Positions 35,828 through 44,899 of a DNA stretch of 53,614 bases are shown here, piece after piece. Source of the stretch: Bacteroidota bacterium (lineage in GTDB: Bacteria; Bacteroidota; Bacteroidia; UKL13-3); contig JAIYAT010000011.1 of assembly GCA_027488905.1 (NCBI GenBank), positions 1-53,614 on the forward strand, given 5' to 3'. Numbering within the stretch: the first letter of the stretch is position 1; every line of letters starts with the position of its first letter. A program made the translations under genes and the position numbers. Below the pieces are notes generated by a model that did not search any database, was not told the origin of the DNA, and was given only the letters and a program-made list of their open reading frames with translations.

Positions 35828-36901
35828 TTAGTCTATTTGTTGTCTAGCTCTGTCCAGCCATTCTCTGTCTATATTGATTATTGAAAAAGGTGCTTCTGGA
35901 TTATTTTTTTGATTAAATACAAAGACTTTTGAAAAGAATTGTTGTTTTATGTCTAATGCTGTGGATTTGTCGAGGTTAAATGTTTTCCAATGATTAAATA
36001 TTCGTTTGGGAACATAGAAGTCAAAATTAGTCCGCAGATTGTTGTTATTTGAATTGTAAACTGTTAGTTCCCAAAGATTAGGTCTGTCAGACGACCAATG
36101 AATTTCTGCTTTTAATGAAGCAAAACCATTCTGTCTGCTAAGTATATTGTCTTCGGAACGTGAACGGGCGAATAAAAAGACCATATCGCCTGTTTCTAAA
36201 AGTCCAACAAAAGAGTAGTTAATTGTCGCATTAGCTGCCGTAACTATGTCACCAATAATGTTGTCAGAACGTAAAAATGTAAGTGTTCTTGAATATTTAT
36301 CGTGATACATATCTCCGTCTCTGTCTTTTAGAAAGTCATAAAGGTTTTGAATATCTTGTTGGTCAAAACTGTCAATTAATGTTTGGTTGATATTATTGAA
36401 GTTACTTATTGTATTTGCACCCAAAAACCAGTCTAAGGATAGAAGAGGGATTTTGTTGTTAGCAGCAAATTCTACAGCAGGTTTGCTAAAATCATTTATT
36501 GAAGCAACTCCAACTTGGTAAAGAAACCTTGTTCTTGTATCAATAGCATAGGCTGCTCTTCTATTATTTTGACGCTTTCGTAAACTGTCTCTGGTTACGA
36601 TTTCAAATTCGTTTAAGTCGTTACGAAGTCCTAAGGCATTTCTAACAATTGGCAAGTTTGCACTTGTCCCGTATGCCTTACATTCAAATAGTAATTGTGT
36701 TGGATATGCAAAAGGCATTTGAATAGGCGGGTTCATTATTATATCAGCATCGTGGGCCGCACCTTTTCCATTTATGAAAAATAGTCCACCACGTTCAAAC
36801 GTAAACAAGTTGTCTGACCGAACATTTGTAAAACCACAATTTTTTAAAAGACTTCGAACAATGTATTCAAGTAATGCTCCTTTTATATTTCCTGCTTTCA
36901 T
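35828..36901 (-). CDS. Mrr-like PD-(D/E)XK endonuclease
   Basis: 357 residues from ATG 36901 (MKAGNIKG); an upstream TTG at 36919 is rejected. The N-terminal ~110 residues fit the Mrr/restriction-endonuclease-like fold: helix with Glu12 ('GALLEYIVRSLLKNCGF'), then 'GKGAAHDADIIM' (Asp53), then 'LLFECKAY' (Glu73, Lys75), i.e. E...D...ExK. The C-terminal ~200 residues are unrecognised and may recognise DNA or bind the ATPase. Likely cleaves DNA, perhaps modified or phage DNA. No methyltransferase is nearby, which argues against a classical type II system. Probably co-transcribed with the AAA ATPase. Confidence 0.75.
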   Translation of the reverse strand: MKAGNIKGALLEYIVRSLLKNCGFTNVRSDNLFTFERGGLFFINGKGAAHDADIIMNPPIQMPFAYPTQLLFECKAYGTSANLPIVRNALGLRNDLNEFEIVTRDSLRKRQNNRRAAYAIDTRTRFLYQVGVASINDFSKPAVEFAANNKIPLLSLDWFLGANTISNFNNINQTLIDSFDQQDIQNLYDFLKDRDGDMYHDKYSRTLTFLRSDNIIGDIVTAANATINYSFVGLLETGDMVFLFARSRSEDNILSRQNGFASLKAEIHWSSDRPNLWELTVYNSNNNNLRTNFDFYVPKRIFNHWKTFNLDKSTALDIKQQFFSKVFVFNQKNNPEAPFSIINIDREWLDRARQQID

Positions 36902-37275
36902 AGTTGTTTCATCTAACAAGTCTTGATACTAACTTAAATATCTGCAAACTTCCTCATCGCCAATCCTCCACAAATCTCCAATATTCCACTCACTTAAAAA
37001 TACCCAAAAATAGGTATTTTTTGAAAAGCAACTGAATGAAATGAAAGAAACTAGTGTAATTAGGATTGTGTTCATATTAGGTAGTTTTTTTTAAATCTAA
37101 TAATGCTGTATTAAACCAAAATAGTAATAAGAATTCAATCAAATAAAGGCTACAATGAATGAACCTCTATCTATTTTCTGACTTCTACTAAAAACAACAT
37201 TCAATCGGAGCTTTATGACCTGAACTGAGGTAACAAGGAAATTTTAGCTATTATGGGCAGAGCTTCTTTATTTAA
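36902..37275. other. 374-bp gene-free gap between nuclease and TIR-STING genes
   Basis: AT-rich. The main structure is an inverted repeat AAAAATACC (36996-37004), 8-bp spacer, GGTATTTTT (37013-37021). On the plus strand a 17-codon frame starts at ATG 37041 (MKETSVIRIVFILGSFF), possibly the start of a lost gene controlled from this dyad. No tRNA or other gene was found. It should also contain the nuclease-ATPase promoter on the minus strand. Confidence 0.5.
36996..37021. promoter_or_regulatory. Inverted repeat AAAAATACC-N8-GGTATTTTT
   Basis: Perfect 9-bp arms. It resembles the ATACCA-N5-TGGTAT dyad in front of parD at 53124-53140 (shared ATACC/GGTAT), so it may be an operator left from a toxin-antitoxin-type gene, or the regulator site of the defence genes. 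Confidence 0.4.
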
Positions 37276-38214
37276 TTATAATTCTGTCTTTCTTTTTACA
37301 ATTACCATTTCGTCAAAACCATTTCTTATTAGTAGTTTCTTAAGTGTTGTTATAAAGCGTCTAAGTTCTCTCTCAAGTATTGAATTGTAGTCAGGGCTTA
37401 ATTTATTAAAGTCATTAGGTAACAAATTGGAAATTGCGTGATTTATTCCTGTAATAATTGTCGGAAAGTCAATGAATTCAAGTGTATCATTTTTAATCTG
37501 AGTGTCAATGGTAATATGTCTTGGTCTTCCTGCATACTTGAAGGAAACATTCTCAGTTGAAAAAGATGATTTTAATTTTTCAAACTGAAGATTTACATCT
37601 TCATTAATTCTATCAGGGATGATTACATTTATTTTACACTTTTTATAGTGGAAATCATTAGAAGTAAAGCCGTTATTTTCGATAATAAATCGACAAATGG
37701 GAACAATTAAATTTTCAAAATAAACCGAAGCAAGAGTTGCAGATGGAAAGAAATTTATTTCATCTTCAGCACTTGTAAGGAACAAGTCTTTAATCTGAAT
37801 TACTGCTTTTTCAAAACTTGATCTGTCTGCCTTATCAAATTGAGCTAAAGTCAACCCATTGAAGTCAGACATTAGCTTTATTTCTTTGTCAATAAGGAAT
37901 GCACATTTTGAGGTTCCCAACCGTCCTGTGAACAAGCCTAATTCAAAAAGTACATTATCTCTGGGTTGCAAAACTTCTTTACCTCTGAAAAGTACTTTGT
38001 CATCATTTGTGCCTAACAAAATACCAAAATCAAATTGAAGTGATGCTTTAAGTAAGTCAGCTAAAAAGTTTTGATTAATTTTAAATACAGAAGTGTCCCA
38101 AACTTTTTCATTCCAAATAGTAATGTCAAAATCTTTTTCTAAAAGTAATTTTGCGGTTTCTGCAAGCGACAATTCTTCGGAAGATGAGCCAATGAATAGT
38201 TTCTTTTTTATCAT
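37276..38214 (-). CDS. cap12: TIR-STING CBASS effector (Cap12-type)
   Basis: 312 residues, two domains. Residues 1-~140 are the TIR domain of CBASS/Pycsar effectors: KLFIGSSSEE at 5-14, 'FGILLGTNDD' near 63-72, and 'QPRDNVLFELGLFTGRLG' at 83-100 with Glu91 in the position of the NADase glutamate. Residues ~155-312 match bacterial STING: 'PSATLASVYFENLIVPIC' helix, 'INVIIPDRINEDV' strand, 'AGRPRHITIDTQ' lid, 'LEFIDFPTIITGINHAI', and a C-terminal 'LERELRRFITTLKKLLIRNG' helix. In known TIR-STING proteins c-di-GMP binding drives filament formation and NAD+ breakdown, killing the infected cell. The start overlaps the CD-NTase stop (ATGA). Ligand and NADase activity are inferred. Confidence 0.9.
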   Translation of the reverse strand: MIKKKLFIGSSSEELSLAETAKLLLEKDFDITIWNEKVWDTSVFKINQNFLADLLKASLQFDFGILLGTNDDKVLFRGKEVLQPRDNVLFELGLFTGRLGTSKCAFLIDKEIKLMSDFNGLTLAQFDKADRSSFEKAVIQIKDLFLTSAEDEINFFPSATLASVYFENLIVPICRFIIENNGFTSNDFHYKKCKINVIIPDRINEDVNLQFEKLKSSFSTENVSFKYAGRPRHITIDTQIKNDTLEFIDFPTIITGINHAISNLLPNDFNKLSPDYNSILERELRRFITTLKKLLIRNGFDEMVIVKRKTEL

Positions 38215-39269
38215 ACTTGAATTGCTAATTTTAAGTCAAGAAGAATCCCTTCTACTTCAGCTAAAAGTTTCTTTAGGTTTTCAAGTTTAGAACTATTGTA
38301 TTTGAAAATATATTCTCTGCCGTCAACAGAAACAATACTATCAGCTTTCGTTTGGTTGGTGCAAATACTTTTCATTTGATTATAAATTACTGGTACTAAT
38401 TCATAGAAGGATAAATTTTGATAGTCAGAAACTTTTATGTCATAACATATTGCATTGATATCAAAGCTACTCAAATCAATGTTTTGGTCTGAATTTGCTT
38501 TATTATTTTTTAGAAACCTTATCATCTTTTTTAATCTTCCGTTGGTTTCTGAACTTCTATCATTTATTCTTTTGATACTTAGAAATGGGAAGTCAGCTTT
38601 TTCCCTTGAGTTAGTGTCCTTGTTATAGATCTGAATACCTCGGTAATCTCCTTTGTCGTTAATAATTGAGGAAACATCATCATACCAGTTCGCAATTACT
38701 ATGTCAACCTCTCTGTTTAGACTAAGGTTTTTAATTTTAATTGCTTTCGGTTTGGTTAAATCTTTAGTAGAATATTTATCTGATAAAATTCTTTCACTAT
38801 CTAGTCGTAAACCTTTCAAGTCCTCTAAGCAATTGCCTGTGTAAGAAGATATATTATACTCTTGTTGTAATTTATCAAGTGATGCCTGGTAAAACTTTGC
38901 TCTTTCTTCGGAACTTGTTAGTATTTGTTTTACTCTTGTTGCATCATACTGATAAAACTTCTCTGATATTACTAGCAGGTCAATGTCACTATAACCTTTA
39001 ATATGTGTATCGGTCATTACTGAACCTTGATATTTGAAGGAGACGTTAATAATTCCATTACTAAGATGTTCTTTTACTCTTTCTCCAGCCTCTCTACTTT
39101 TCTGTGTGTATTCTGGTTCTACGCCTTTCATTGCAAGTCGTATGTATATCAAAACCTCACTGTAGGAAATAGTTGAAAGCTCTTCTGAAAAAGATTCTCT
39201 GATTGCAAAATTTTCGGGATTAATTCGTCCCCGGATACTTTGTGTAAGTTGTCTATAATTTTTTGCCAT
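38211..39269 (-). CDS. cdnE: CBASS CD-NTase (cGAS/DncV-like cyclase), probably clade E
   Basis: 352 residues from ATG 39269 (MAKNYRQL); TTG at 39275 is rejected. Nucleotidyltransferase core: QGS at 81-83, 'KGYSDIDLLV' with metal-binding Asp95 and Asp97, third carboxylate Asp189 in 'LNREVDIVIANW'. A helical C-terminal half follows. This is the cGAS/DncV-like fold that makes cyclic oligonucleotides when phage infection is sensed. CD-NTases paired with TIR-STING are clade E enzymes that make c-di-GMP; the product here is inferred from that pairing. It is the first gene of a two-gene type I CBASS operon; no Cap2/Cap3 or HORMA/TRIP13 genes are adjacent. Confidence 0.9.
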   Translation of the reverse strand: MAKNYRQLTQSIRGRINPENFAIRESFSEELSTISYSEVLIYIRLAMKGVEPEYTQKSREAGERVKEHLSNGIINVSFKYQGSVMTDTHIKGYSDIDLLVISEKFYQYDATRVKQILTSSEERAKFYQASLDKLQQEYNISSYTGNCLEDLKGLRLDSERILSDKYSTKDLTKPKAIKIKNLSLNREVDIVIANWYDDVSSIINDKGDYRGIQIYNKDTNSREKADFPFLSIKRINDRSSETNGRLKKMIRFLKNNKANSDQNIDLSSFDINAICYDIKVSDYQNLSFYELVPVIYNQMKSICTNQTKADSIVSVDGREYIFKYNSSKLENLKKLLAEVEGILLDLKLAIQV

Positions 39270-39712
39270 ATTCAAATATTTAATATCATCACTATCAGTC
39301 TGTTAAACTTATCCGAAATTAGCATCTACCCAAAGACACCTCTTCCCAAAAAACTACCCTATTCTCCCATCTTAAAAAAAATTACAAATTTGTACTTTTT
39401 TTTAAATAACTTAAAATAGATAAAATTTATGATATGAATAGAATTTAAGGCATGTTGAGTTTGATTTAATGGAATATAATTCTATTGACTTATAAAATAA
39501 AAAAACGATTCACAACCTAATATTGATTAAAACTCATAATCTAATTATTCGCCAGAATAAAGGTGAACTTACCCTAGTAGTTTTAATTTAGCTCTTTATT
39601 GTTAATAGATAAAAATTTCTTATTGCCCAAGTTTTGCTAGAATGGATTAATAGATAATATTTTATAAATTATTTTTTTGCGTATTGAATTAATAAATTCT
39701 ATTTTTTTATAT
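39270..39712. other. 443-bp AT-rich spacer upstream of the CBASS operon
   Basis: No gene or RNA seen. It should hold the CBASS promoter on the minus strand; no exact TAnnTTTG copy is well placed (TAAGTTTA and TAATTTCG near 39310-39325 come closest). It contains the perfect 12-bp palindrome TACAAATTTGTA at 39383-39394. It probably marks the right edge of the defence island. Confidence 0.5.
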
Positions 39713-40408
39713 CTATAATCTGCCGATTATTTTAAAGTTTAAAATAACCACTTGATTTAAGGGTTTATGGGTTTCAATTAATAATCGATCGGGTTGGTCT
39801 ATGGTGTTACCAGAACTTAGTTTTGCTTTTTCAAAAGGATATAAATTGTAAGTTGCTTTAATACCGATTCCTAAATTTTTAGTAAAAAAATAATTAGCAT
39901 CCAATCCCATTGAAAAGCCAATTGAATTGTACATCAAATAGGCAAAAAGTGGTTCTGATAATCCAGAGCCAGGATTTCTATATCCAAAAGTTGTCCATTG
40001 CATACCCGAAAACCGATAAGACAAAGCAATTTTAGGATTTATTTGAATTCTTGAAAAGTTGAATAATTTTCCCAAACCAAGATTACACATTTTAAAATTT
40101 GAACTTATAATTTCACCAACTTTCGATTTTGAATCATAATTGTTATTAGGTGTAAAACCAGAGGTGAAATCTATAGCTAAAATGTACTTGTCTTTAATAA
40201 TTCTAGTGTAACCTAAAAAGTAATTGTGTTTTCTATAATTAACATATCTTTTAGAAATATCAGTATAACCAAATCCTGCGTTAGGATAATGCGCATAAGT
40301 ATTACCGAATTCAAAATAATTTTTGTTCCCAAAAATTTTAGAGTTCAAACTCTGCGCTTTCAGGTTAAAAATACATAAAAGGATTGTAAATGTTAAAAGA
40401 GTCCTCAT
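39713..40408 (-). CDS. Outer-membrane beta-barrel-like protein
   Basis: 231 residues. Signal peptide MRTLLTFTILLCIFNLKAQ. The remainder consists of alternating amphipathic strands rich in Tyr, Phe, Gly and Asn ('NYFEFGNTYAHYPNAGFGY', 'HNYFLGYTRI', 'LGIGIKATYNLYPF'). It ends in a terminal strand 'QVVILNFKIIGRL' suggesting a small outer-membrane barrel of Bacteroidota type. No enzymatic motif. It follows the M4 peptidase gene by 1 bp on the same strand, so the two are probably co-transcribed. Confidence 0.6.
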   Translation of the reverse strand: MRTLLTFTILLCIFNLKAQSLNSKIFGNKNYFEFGNTYAHYPNAGFGYTDISKRYVNYRKHNYFLGYTRIIKDKYILAIDFTSGFTPNNNYDSKSKVGEIISSNFKMCNLGLGKLFNFSRIQINPKIALSYRFSGMQWTTFGYRNPGSGLSEPLFAYLMYNSIGFSMGLDANYFFTKNLGIGIKATYNLYPFEKAKLSSGNTIDQPDRLLIETHKPLNQVVILNFKIIGRL

Positions 40409-40409
40409 T

Positions 40410-42482
40410 CTATTGCTTTACAAATTTTATGCTTTTTGTCCAATTACTGTTAATAATAATTAAATTATATATTCCCTCTGAAATGGATTGAACATTAATT
40501 TCATAACCATTTATATTACTGGTTGTGCTTGATAAAACAAGCTTACCCTGATTATCAAAAATATTTATTTTATAAACTGTATTTTCATTTAAAGCTGATT
40601 GTTCGACGAATAGTTTAATTGAGTTACTTGTTGGATTTGGAAATAATGTAACATCAAAAACTGATTTAGTATTATTTTTTAATCCTGTTAAGTTATTTAG
40701 AAACCTACTAATTCTCCATGATAGTGCGCATGGGTTGTAATTACCTACATTTACAGCATGCCATGCTGCGCAAGTATTATTGTACTCGTTACTACACATT
40801 CCATAAAGAATAGCTGCTGAGGCTATGGAGTTTGCTCTTACCGTATTAAAGTTTGAGTTTTGAAAATCATAGTTTTTATAGTTTATAAGGGTATAATAGG
40901 CAATTCTCGCGGCTTTATCAGCCCCAATCCCTGCTACATTCCTGCTGCTTCCATATACATTATTTGTTCCACCGTCTGTCAACAACTGAAACCACTTGTT
41001 TTGCACACCACTATTAAAATGTACCCCACAAAAGTCATTACCTGTAGGAGGAGCGCCAGCTACTGGTGTGCATCCAATCACATTAACCCAATATTGGGGT
41101 TGCATATAAAAACTAGGGTTACTAAAACTGTTTGGATATTTCATATCTCTCACTAAAGCATTTGCATCTTCGCCAAATGTCCAATTTCTATGGTATCCAA
41201 AAGAATATCTTTCAATCATATATCCAAAAATATCAGAAAATGACTCATTTAAAGCACCTGATATTTTTTCATAAGGAAGGGGTCTAGATCTGTTAGTTAC
41301 ACCATGAGTAAATTCATGGCCAATAATGTCATAAGTTCCTAAATAGTTGTTATTAGTATATCTGCCAACTAGGATATAATCCTCATTATTGAAAGTTACA
41401 TAAGAAGCATTGTTATAGTGGTTACCATTTATTTTGTAATCTGCAACAATTCTAACATGCTTTCCCCAGCCTGTCATACCTTTTCTATTTAAAGGAGTTT
41501 GTTTAAAATAATCCCATGATTTAGAAGCACAATAATGTGCTGCTGTTGCACTCCATTTATCGTTTCCCCAAATATCATCATTGCTAAACGGCATATCTTC
41601 CCAATTCCAATATTTATCTGAGATGAAATAACTATCGTGGTAATTGAGATCATCTGTGGAATAAATATTTCTTGTAAAATCATTTGCAAAAAGGTAATGG
41701 CGAGTCCTAATCCATGTGCTATGAACACGTGTATCTAAATCATATTTGTTTCCGTAATAATAGTGATTAAAACTATCATCATGAATATTACTCAACTTTT
41801 TACAAACGCCACCTGTTGTTGCATCTATATAAATAGTACTATTGTATAATTCAGATAATGCGACTATTGTAAACTTCCAAGCTAGCTTAAATGACTCATT
41901 TCCATTACTATCAGCCACAAAAATAATTAACAACTCACCATCTGGATATTCAGTTTCAATACTGTCCCAAATCCAAGTTTCAAAACCTAAATGAGATATT
42001 GCTTGACTTAGTGCTACAGATTCACTAATTTGTGGAGTTACGCTCAAAAGTAAACCTTCAGCAATAAAACCAGATGAAATCCAAATTTCTTCACCATCAT
42101 GATGCAGTGTGTATTCTGCCCCTTCAACTTTTAAACCATTATAATATTGTTGATATAACGTATGATACAAATCTGGGGCAGGGCTATCTTCATCTTCTAA
42201 CAATGAATCCTTCCAAGTAATTACTTCCAACATACTGTCCAAATCTCCAAGTCCAGTATTACTTCTATGAGTTGTAAAAAAGGAACCAGGTGTTAAAGCC
42301 CCTTCATTCCAGTATATTAATCCGCCCAAACTGTCAATTAAAAACGCATGCTCTATAATCAATGGATTACTTGGATCTTTAAGTTTTGGTACGGTCTGAG
42401 CAAAAGAGATAAAAATAATAAAAAGATTGGCTATCAATCCTAATATTACTCTGTTTGAATATTTTAAATTAAGCTTTTTCAT
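40410..42482 (-). CDS. M4 (thermolysin) family metallopeptidase with T9SS type A signal
   Basis: 690 residues. Signal peptide (ends near 'IFISFAQ'). FTP/PepSY-type propeptide to ~210 ('LYHTLYQQYYNGLKVEGAEYTLHHDGEEIW'). Catalytic domain with zinc motif HEFTH near 388, the second glutamate in 'GALNESFSDIFG' near 410-421, then 'FNSGVQNKWFQLLTDGG'. C-terminal T9SS type A domain ('VTLFPNPTSNSIKLFV' ... 'SISEGIYNLIIIN'). Secreted or surface zinc endopeptidase, active after propeptide removal. A thermolysin-type catalytic set is visible; activity is inferred. Confidence 0.92.
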   Translation of the reverse strand: MKKLNLKYSNRVILGLIANLFIIFISFAQTVPKLKDPSNPLIIEHAFLIDSLGGLIYWNEGALTPGSFFTTHRSNTGLGDLDSMLEVITWKDSLLEDEDSPAPDLYHTLYQQYYNGLKVEGAEYTLHHDGEEIWISSGFIAEGLLLSVTPQISESVALSQAISHLGFETWIWDSIETEYPDGELLIIFVADSNGNESFKLAWKFTIVALSELYNSTIYIDATTGGVCKKLSNIHDDSFNHYYYGNKYDLDTRVHSTWIRTRHYLFANDFTRNIYSTDDLNYHDSYFISDKYWNWEDMPFSNDDIWGNDKWSATAAHYCASKSWDYFKQTPLNRKGMTGWGKHVRIVADYKINGNHYNNASYVTFNNEDYILVGRYTNNNYLGTYDIIGHEFTHGVTNRSRPLPYEKISGALNESFSDIFGYMIERYSFGYHRNWTFGEDANALVRDMKYPNSFSNPSFYMQPQYWVNVIGCTPVAGAPPTGNDFCGVHFNSGVQNKWFQLLTDGGTNNVYGSSRNVAGIGADKAARIAYYTLINYKNYDFQNSNFNTVRANSIASAAILYGMCSNEYNNTCAAWHAVNVGNYNPCALSWRISRFLNNLTGLKNNTKSVFDVTLFPNPTSNSIKLFVEQSALNENTVYKINIFDNQGKLVLSSTTSNINGYEINVQSISEGIYNLIIINSNWTKSIKFVKQ

Positions 42483-42819
42483 ACTAGTTTAAAAATGAGT
42501 GAAAACGTTAATTAGAATTAGTTCATTTGTTAATGGGAAATACTATAAAAGCAAAAATACTAATCAATTCAATTGAACAACAACGTTAAACTTTAGACCT
42601 TTTTTATCCTCATTAAATCAAGGTAATAATTATAAAGATTAATATAAAAAACTTAATATAAGTAAAGTAATTAGTTTAAAACTTATTTAGTACAGTAAAC
42701 TATAAAGATTTTAAAACTAATTGAGTCAATATTTAATATCAAATAACTAAAGTGTAAGTTTTAGATTTAATATAATCAATAGTTTATCAAGGAAAAAAAT
42801 ACAACAATTAAACTATTGT
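42483..42819. other. 337-bp AT-rich spacer
   Basis: No gene, RNA or clear hairpin seen. A few poly-A/T runs and TAAACT-type words recur. Presumably contains the M4 peptidase promoter near its left side (minus strand). Confidence 0.5.
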
Positions 42820-44025
42820 TCATTTGGAATATCTATTGATAATAATCTTTAATGCTGTAAATCGATCTCCCTTGATTCCAATGGTTCTATCTTTCACTTC
42901 ACTATCTCCAACAAAGGCAATGAACTTAACTGACTTAAATTTATTTAATATGCTGTACTCTCTTGCTTTTAAATCCTCATAAAAAGAATAGGCCCTTAAA
43001 ACGGCTAAATCCTCATTTGAAAACATTGAATCTTTGTAAATATTTGTAATCTTTTCCTTCCCATTATAACTGCGATAAGGAATTTTTAAATGTGAAGAAT
43101 CCTTATATATACATCTTTCAGAGAGTCCATCTTTACCCCTAGAAGTTGGAACTGGGTCAGCTCCTCCATAAAAGACTAACTCTATATCAGATAAATTATA
43201 TAAACTAAAGTTAAAATTTGAATTTAAATCCAGCCAATGTTTCTTAAGGAACTCCATAGCAAAATATTCTTTTGTAAAATTTGCTAAAATTACCAAATTA
43301 GGAGAATTATATGTGCAAAAATCAAAATAGGTTGTCATTAGAGTGCTGGAATCCACAAGTACACCTTCATCCTTTGTAATGCCTACAACATCATATACTC
43401 GACTACTTGGCACCGAATCAGCCACAAGAACAACAAAAACAATACTTGAGTCAACTTTTTTACTAATAAACTTTAAAAAATTAGGCGTTGAAGAACCAGT
43501 AGCTTCAAAATAATTTTTAATAGTTTTTTTAAACTCTTGCTTATAATTAGTATTTAAATGAAGAGAATCAAAAAACATGTGACTTGGTGAAAAGCTATTT
43601 GATATTTTCAACCTAAGATTTTCATGTTTGGTTATAAGATTATTTACTATCCTATTAATTTCATTGGCATCAATATTCAAAAATTCATTAATTCTTTTTG
43701 AACAACTATCTAGATTATTTATATTGAAAGTTAGAAGATAATTAATATTCTCAAAAATGGTATTAGTATCAACATCACTTTTTGTCTTACCTAAAATCTC
43801 TCTACATTCCATTATAGTTTTAAAAAATAGCAGGTTTGAATCTTTCACATTTTTATTTTTAAAATTGCTTTTAAATTCAAAATAAGATCCAGCAGAAAAA
43901 TTCCTTTTGATTTCTTTAATCTCTGATTCTTCAAAAATACAGTTAGGTTTAGTTGGTTCTTGAACCTTTTTGCTCGACTTACATCCTAGTAAAATAATAC
44001 AAATAATTAGGCAGTAGAGTTTCAT
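42820..44025 (-). CDS. Lipoprotein of unknown function
   Basis: 401 residues. MKLYCLIICIILLGC is a lipoprotein signal with the acylated Cys at 15. The rest is AT-rich and Lys/Asn/Ser-heavy. 'VYDVVGITKDEGVLVDSS' and 'FYGGADPVPTSRGKDGLSERC' stand out. The C-terminal ~70 residues ('LAVLRAYSFYEDLK' ... 'VKDRTIGIKGDRFTALKIII') loosely resemble an OmpA-type peptidoglycan-binding end, which is speculative. No recognised domain. One bp after the next lipoprotein gene on the same strand, so probably an operon with it. Confidence 0.6.
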   Translation of the reverse strand: MKLYCLIICIILLGCKSSKKVQEPTKPNCIFEESEIKEIKRNFSAGSYFEFKSNFKNKNVKDSNLLFFKTIMECREILGKTKSDVDTNTIFENINYLLTFNINNLDSCSKRINEFLNIDANEINRIVNNLITKHENLRLKISNSFSPSHMFFDSLHLNTNYKQEFKKTIKNYFEATGSSTPNFLKFISKKVDSSIVFVVLVADSVPSSRVYDVVGITKDEGVLVDSSTLMTTYFDFCTYNSPNLVILANFTKEYFAMEFLKKHWLDLNSNFNFSLYNLSDIELVFYGGADPVPTSRGKDGLSERCIYKDSSHLKIPYRSYNGKEKITNIYKDSMFSNEDLAVLRAYSFYEDLKAREYSILNKFKSVKFIAFVGDSEVKDRTIGIKGDRFTALKIIINRYSK

Positions 44026-44026
44026 A

Positions 44027-44899
44027 CTAATAAGTTAAATTTAGAAAAAATCCATATTCATTTTGAGCCCATATATCGGTATTATTCAAAAAAACTTTGA
44101 CATTATGATAGGATGCAATGTTTGAAACCAATTTCGAAATACGCAATTTTTGTAAATTTAAATTATCCTTCACTGAAGGTTTAGCTAATTCTTTAGGGCT
44201 GAAATTAACATAGAATTGCAAGGCAATAGACCTTGGTTCATATTTCAAAATTGAATAAAATTCATTTACGATACTTAATGAATCAAACAAACTTAAATCT
44301 GGAAAGCCAGAAATTGGGATGTTCTTTGATTTTTCAGGTTTAGGTTTAATTTCAATTAAATTTTCGATATCATTAAATATTTTATCACTAGCAGATTTTT
44401 CAGAGTCGGTAAGCGAATTAAATTTTTGAGTTTTATCCTTTAAAGTTAAGTTAGGATTTGTAGCTAGCTGCATCAATGTATCAAATGTTTTAACATTTCG
44501 TTCTGAAAGTAAAATTGATTCTATTAGCTCATTTGTAATTTGACAAGGATTGGTCCTAATTAAGCTTAATTTCAAGTCATTATCAAGTTTAATTTTTTGA
44601 TTTTCAGCTGTAATATTTCTTCTAATTTGAACCAAATTATTTGCCAATTCCCCTTTTAAACCAGAAATAGATTCAGGGGAATATTTACTGGAATCTGAAA
44701 ATCTTATTCTATTAGAAAAATCTCCTTTAATAAAAAAATCCCAACTAGTTGAATCACTCAAAGCGGGTAATTTTCTTTTGAAATTTCTTAAATTAACCCA
44801 ATTGCCATTACCGCATTTTGCAACCCCAAAAATACCTACGCCAATAGTTTCACAACCATAAAAAAATGAACTAATAAATAAATAAAAAATTAACTTCAT
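44027..44899 (-). CDS. Lipoprotein of unknown function
   Basis: 290 residues from ATG 44899 (MKLIFYLFISSFFYGC, acylated Cys at 16); ATG 44917 adds six residues before the same signal. The mature part has 'GVAKCGNGNW' near the N-terminus and a helical, Asn/Lys/Leu-rich body, with no known domain. It is followed by the 401-residue lipoprotein after 1 bp and preceded by ~230 bp of AT-rich spacer after the response regulator gene. The pair may be surface components regulated by the neighbouring sensor, but nothing in the sequence shows it. Confidence 0.6.
   Translation of the reverse strand: MKLIFYLFISSFFYGCETIGVGIFGVAKCGNGNWVNLRNFKRKLPALSDSTSWDFFIKGDFSNRIRFSDSSKYSPESISGLKGELANNLVQIRRNITAENQKIKLDNDLKLSLIRTNPCQITNELIESILLSERNVKTFDTLMQLATNPNLTLKDKTQKFNSLTDSEKSASDKIFNDIENLIEIKPKPEKSKNIPISGFPDLSLFDSLSIVNEFYSILKYEPRSIALQFYVNFSPKELAKPSVKDNLNLQKLRISKLVSNIASYHNVKVFLNNTDIWAQNEYGFFLNLTY

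Noticed and set aside
35828-38214. Classical restriction-modification system
   Set aside because: No methyltransferase or specificity subunit is present near the Mrr-like nuclease.
39621-39640. TTGCCCAA near 39625 as the second end of the element (att repeat)
   Set aside because: Shares only eight bases with the TTGTTGCCCAA region near 31962; too short to support an attachment-site pair.
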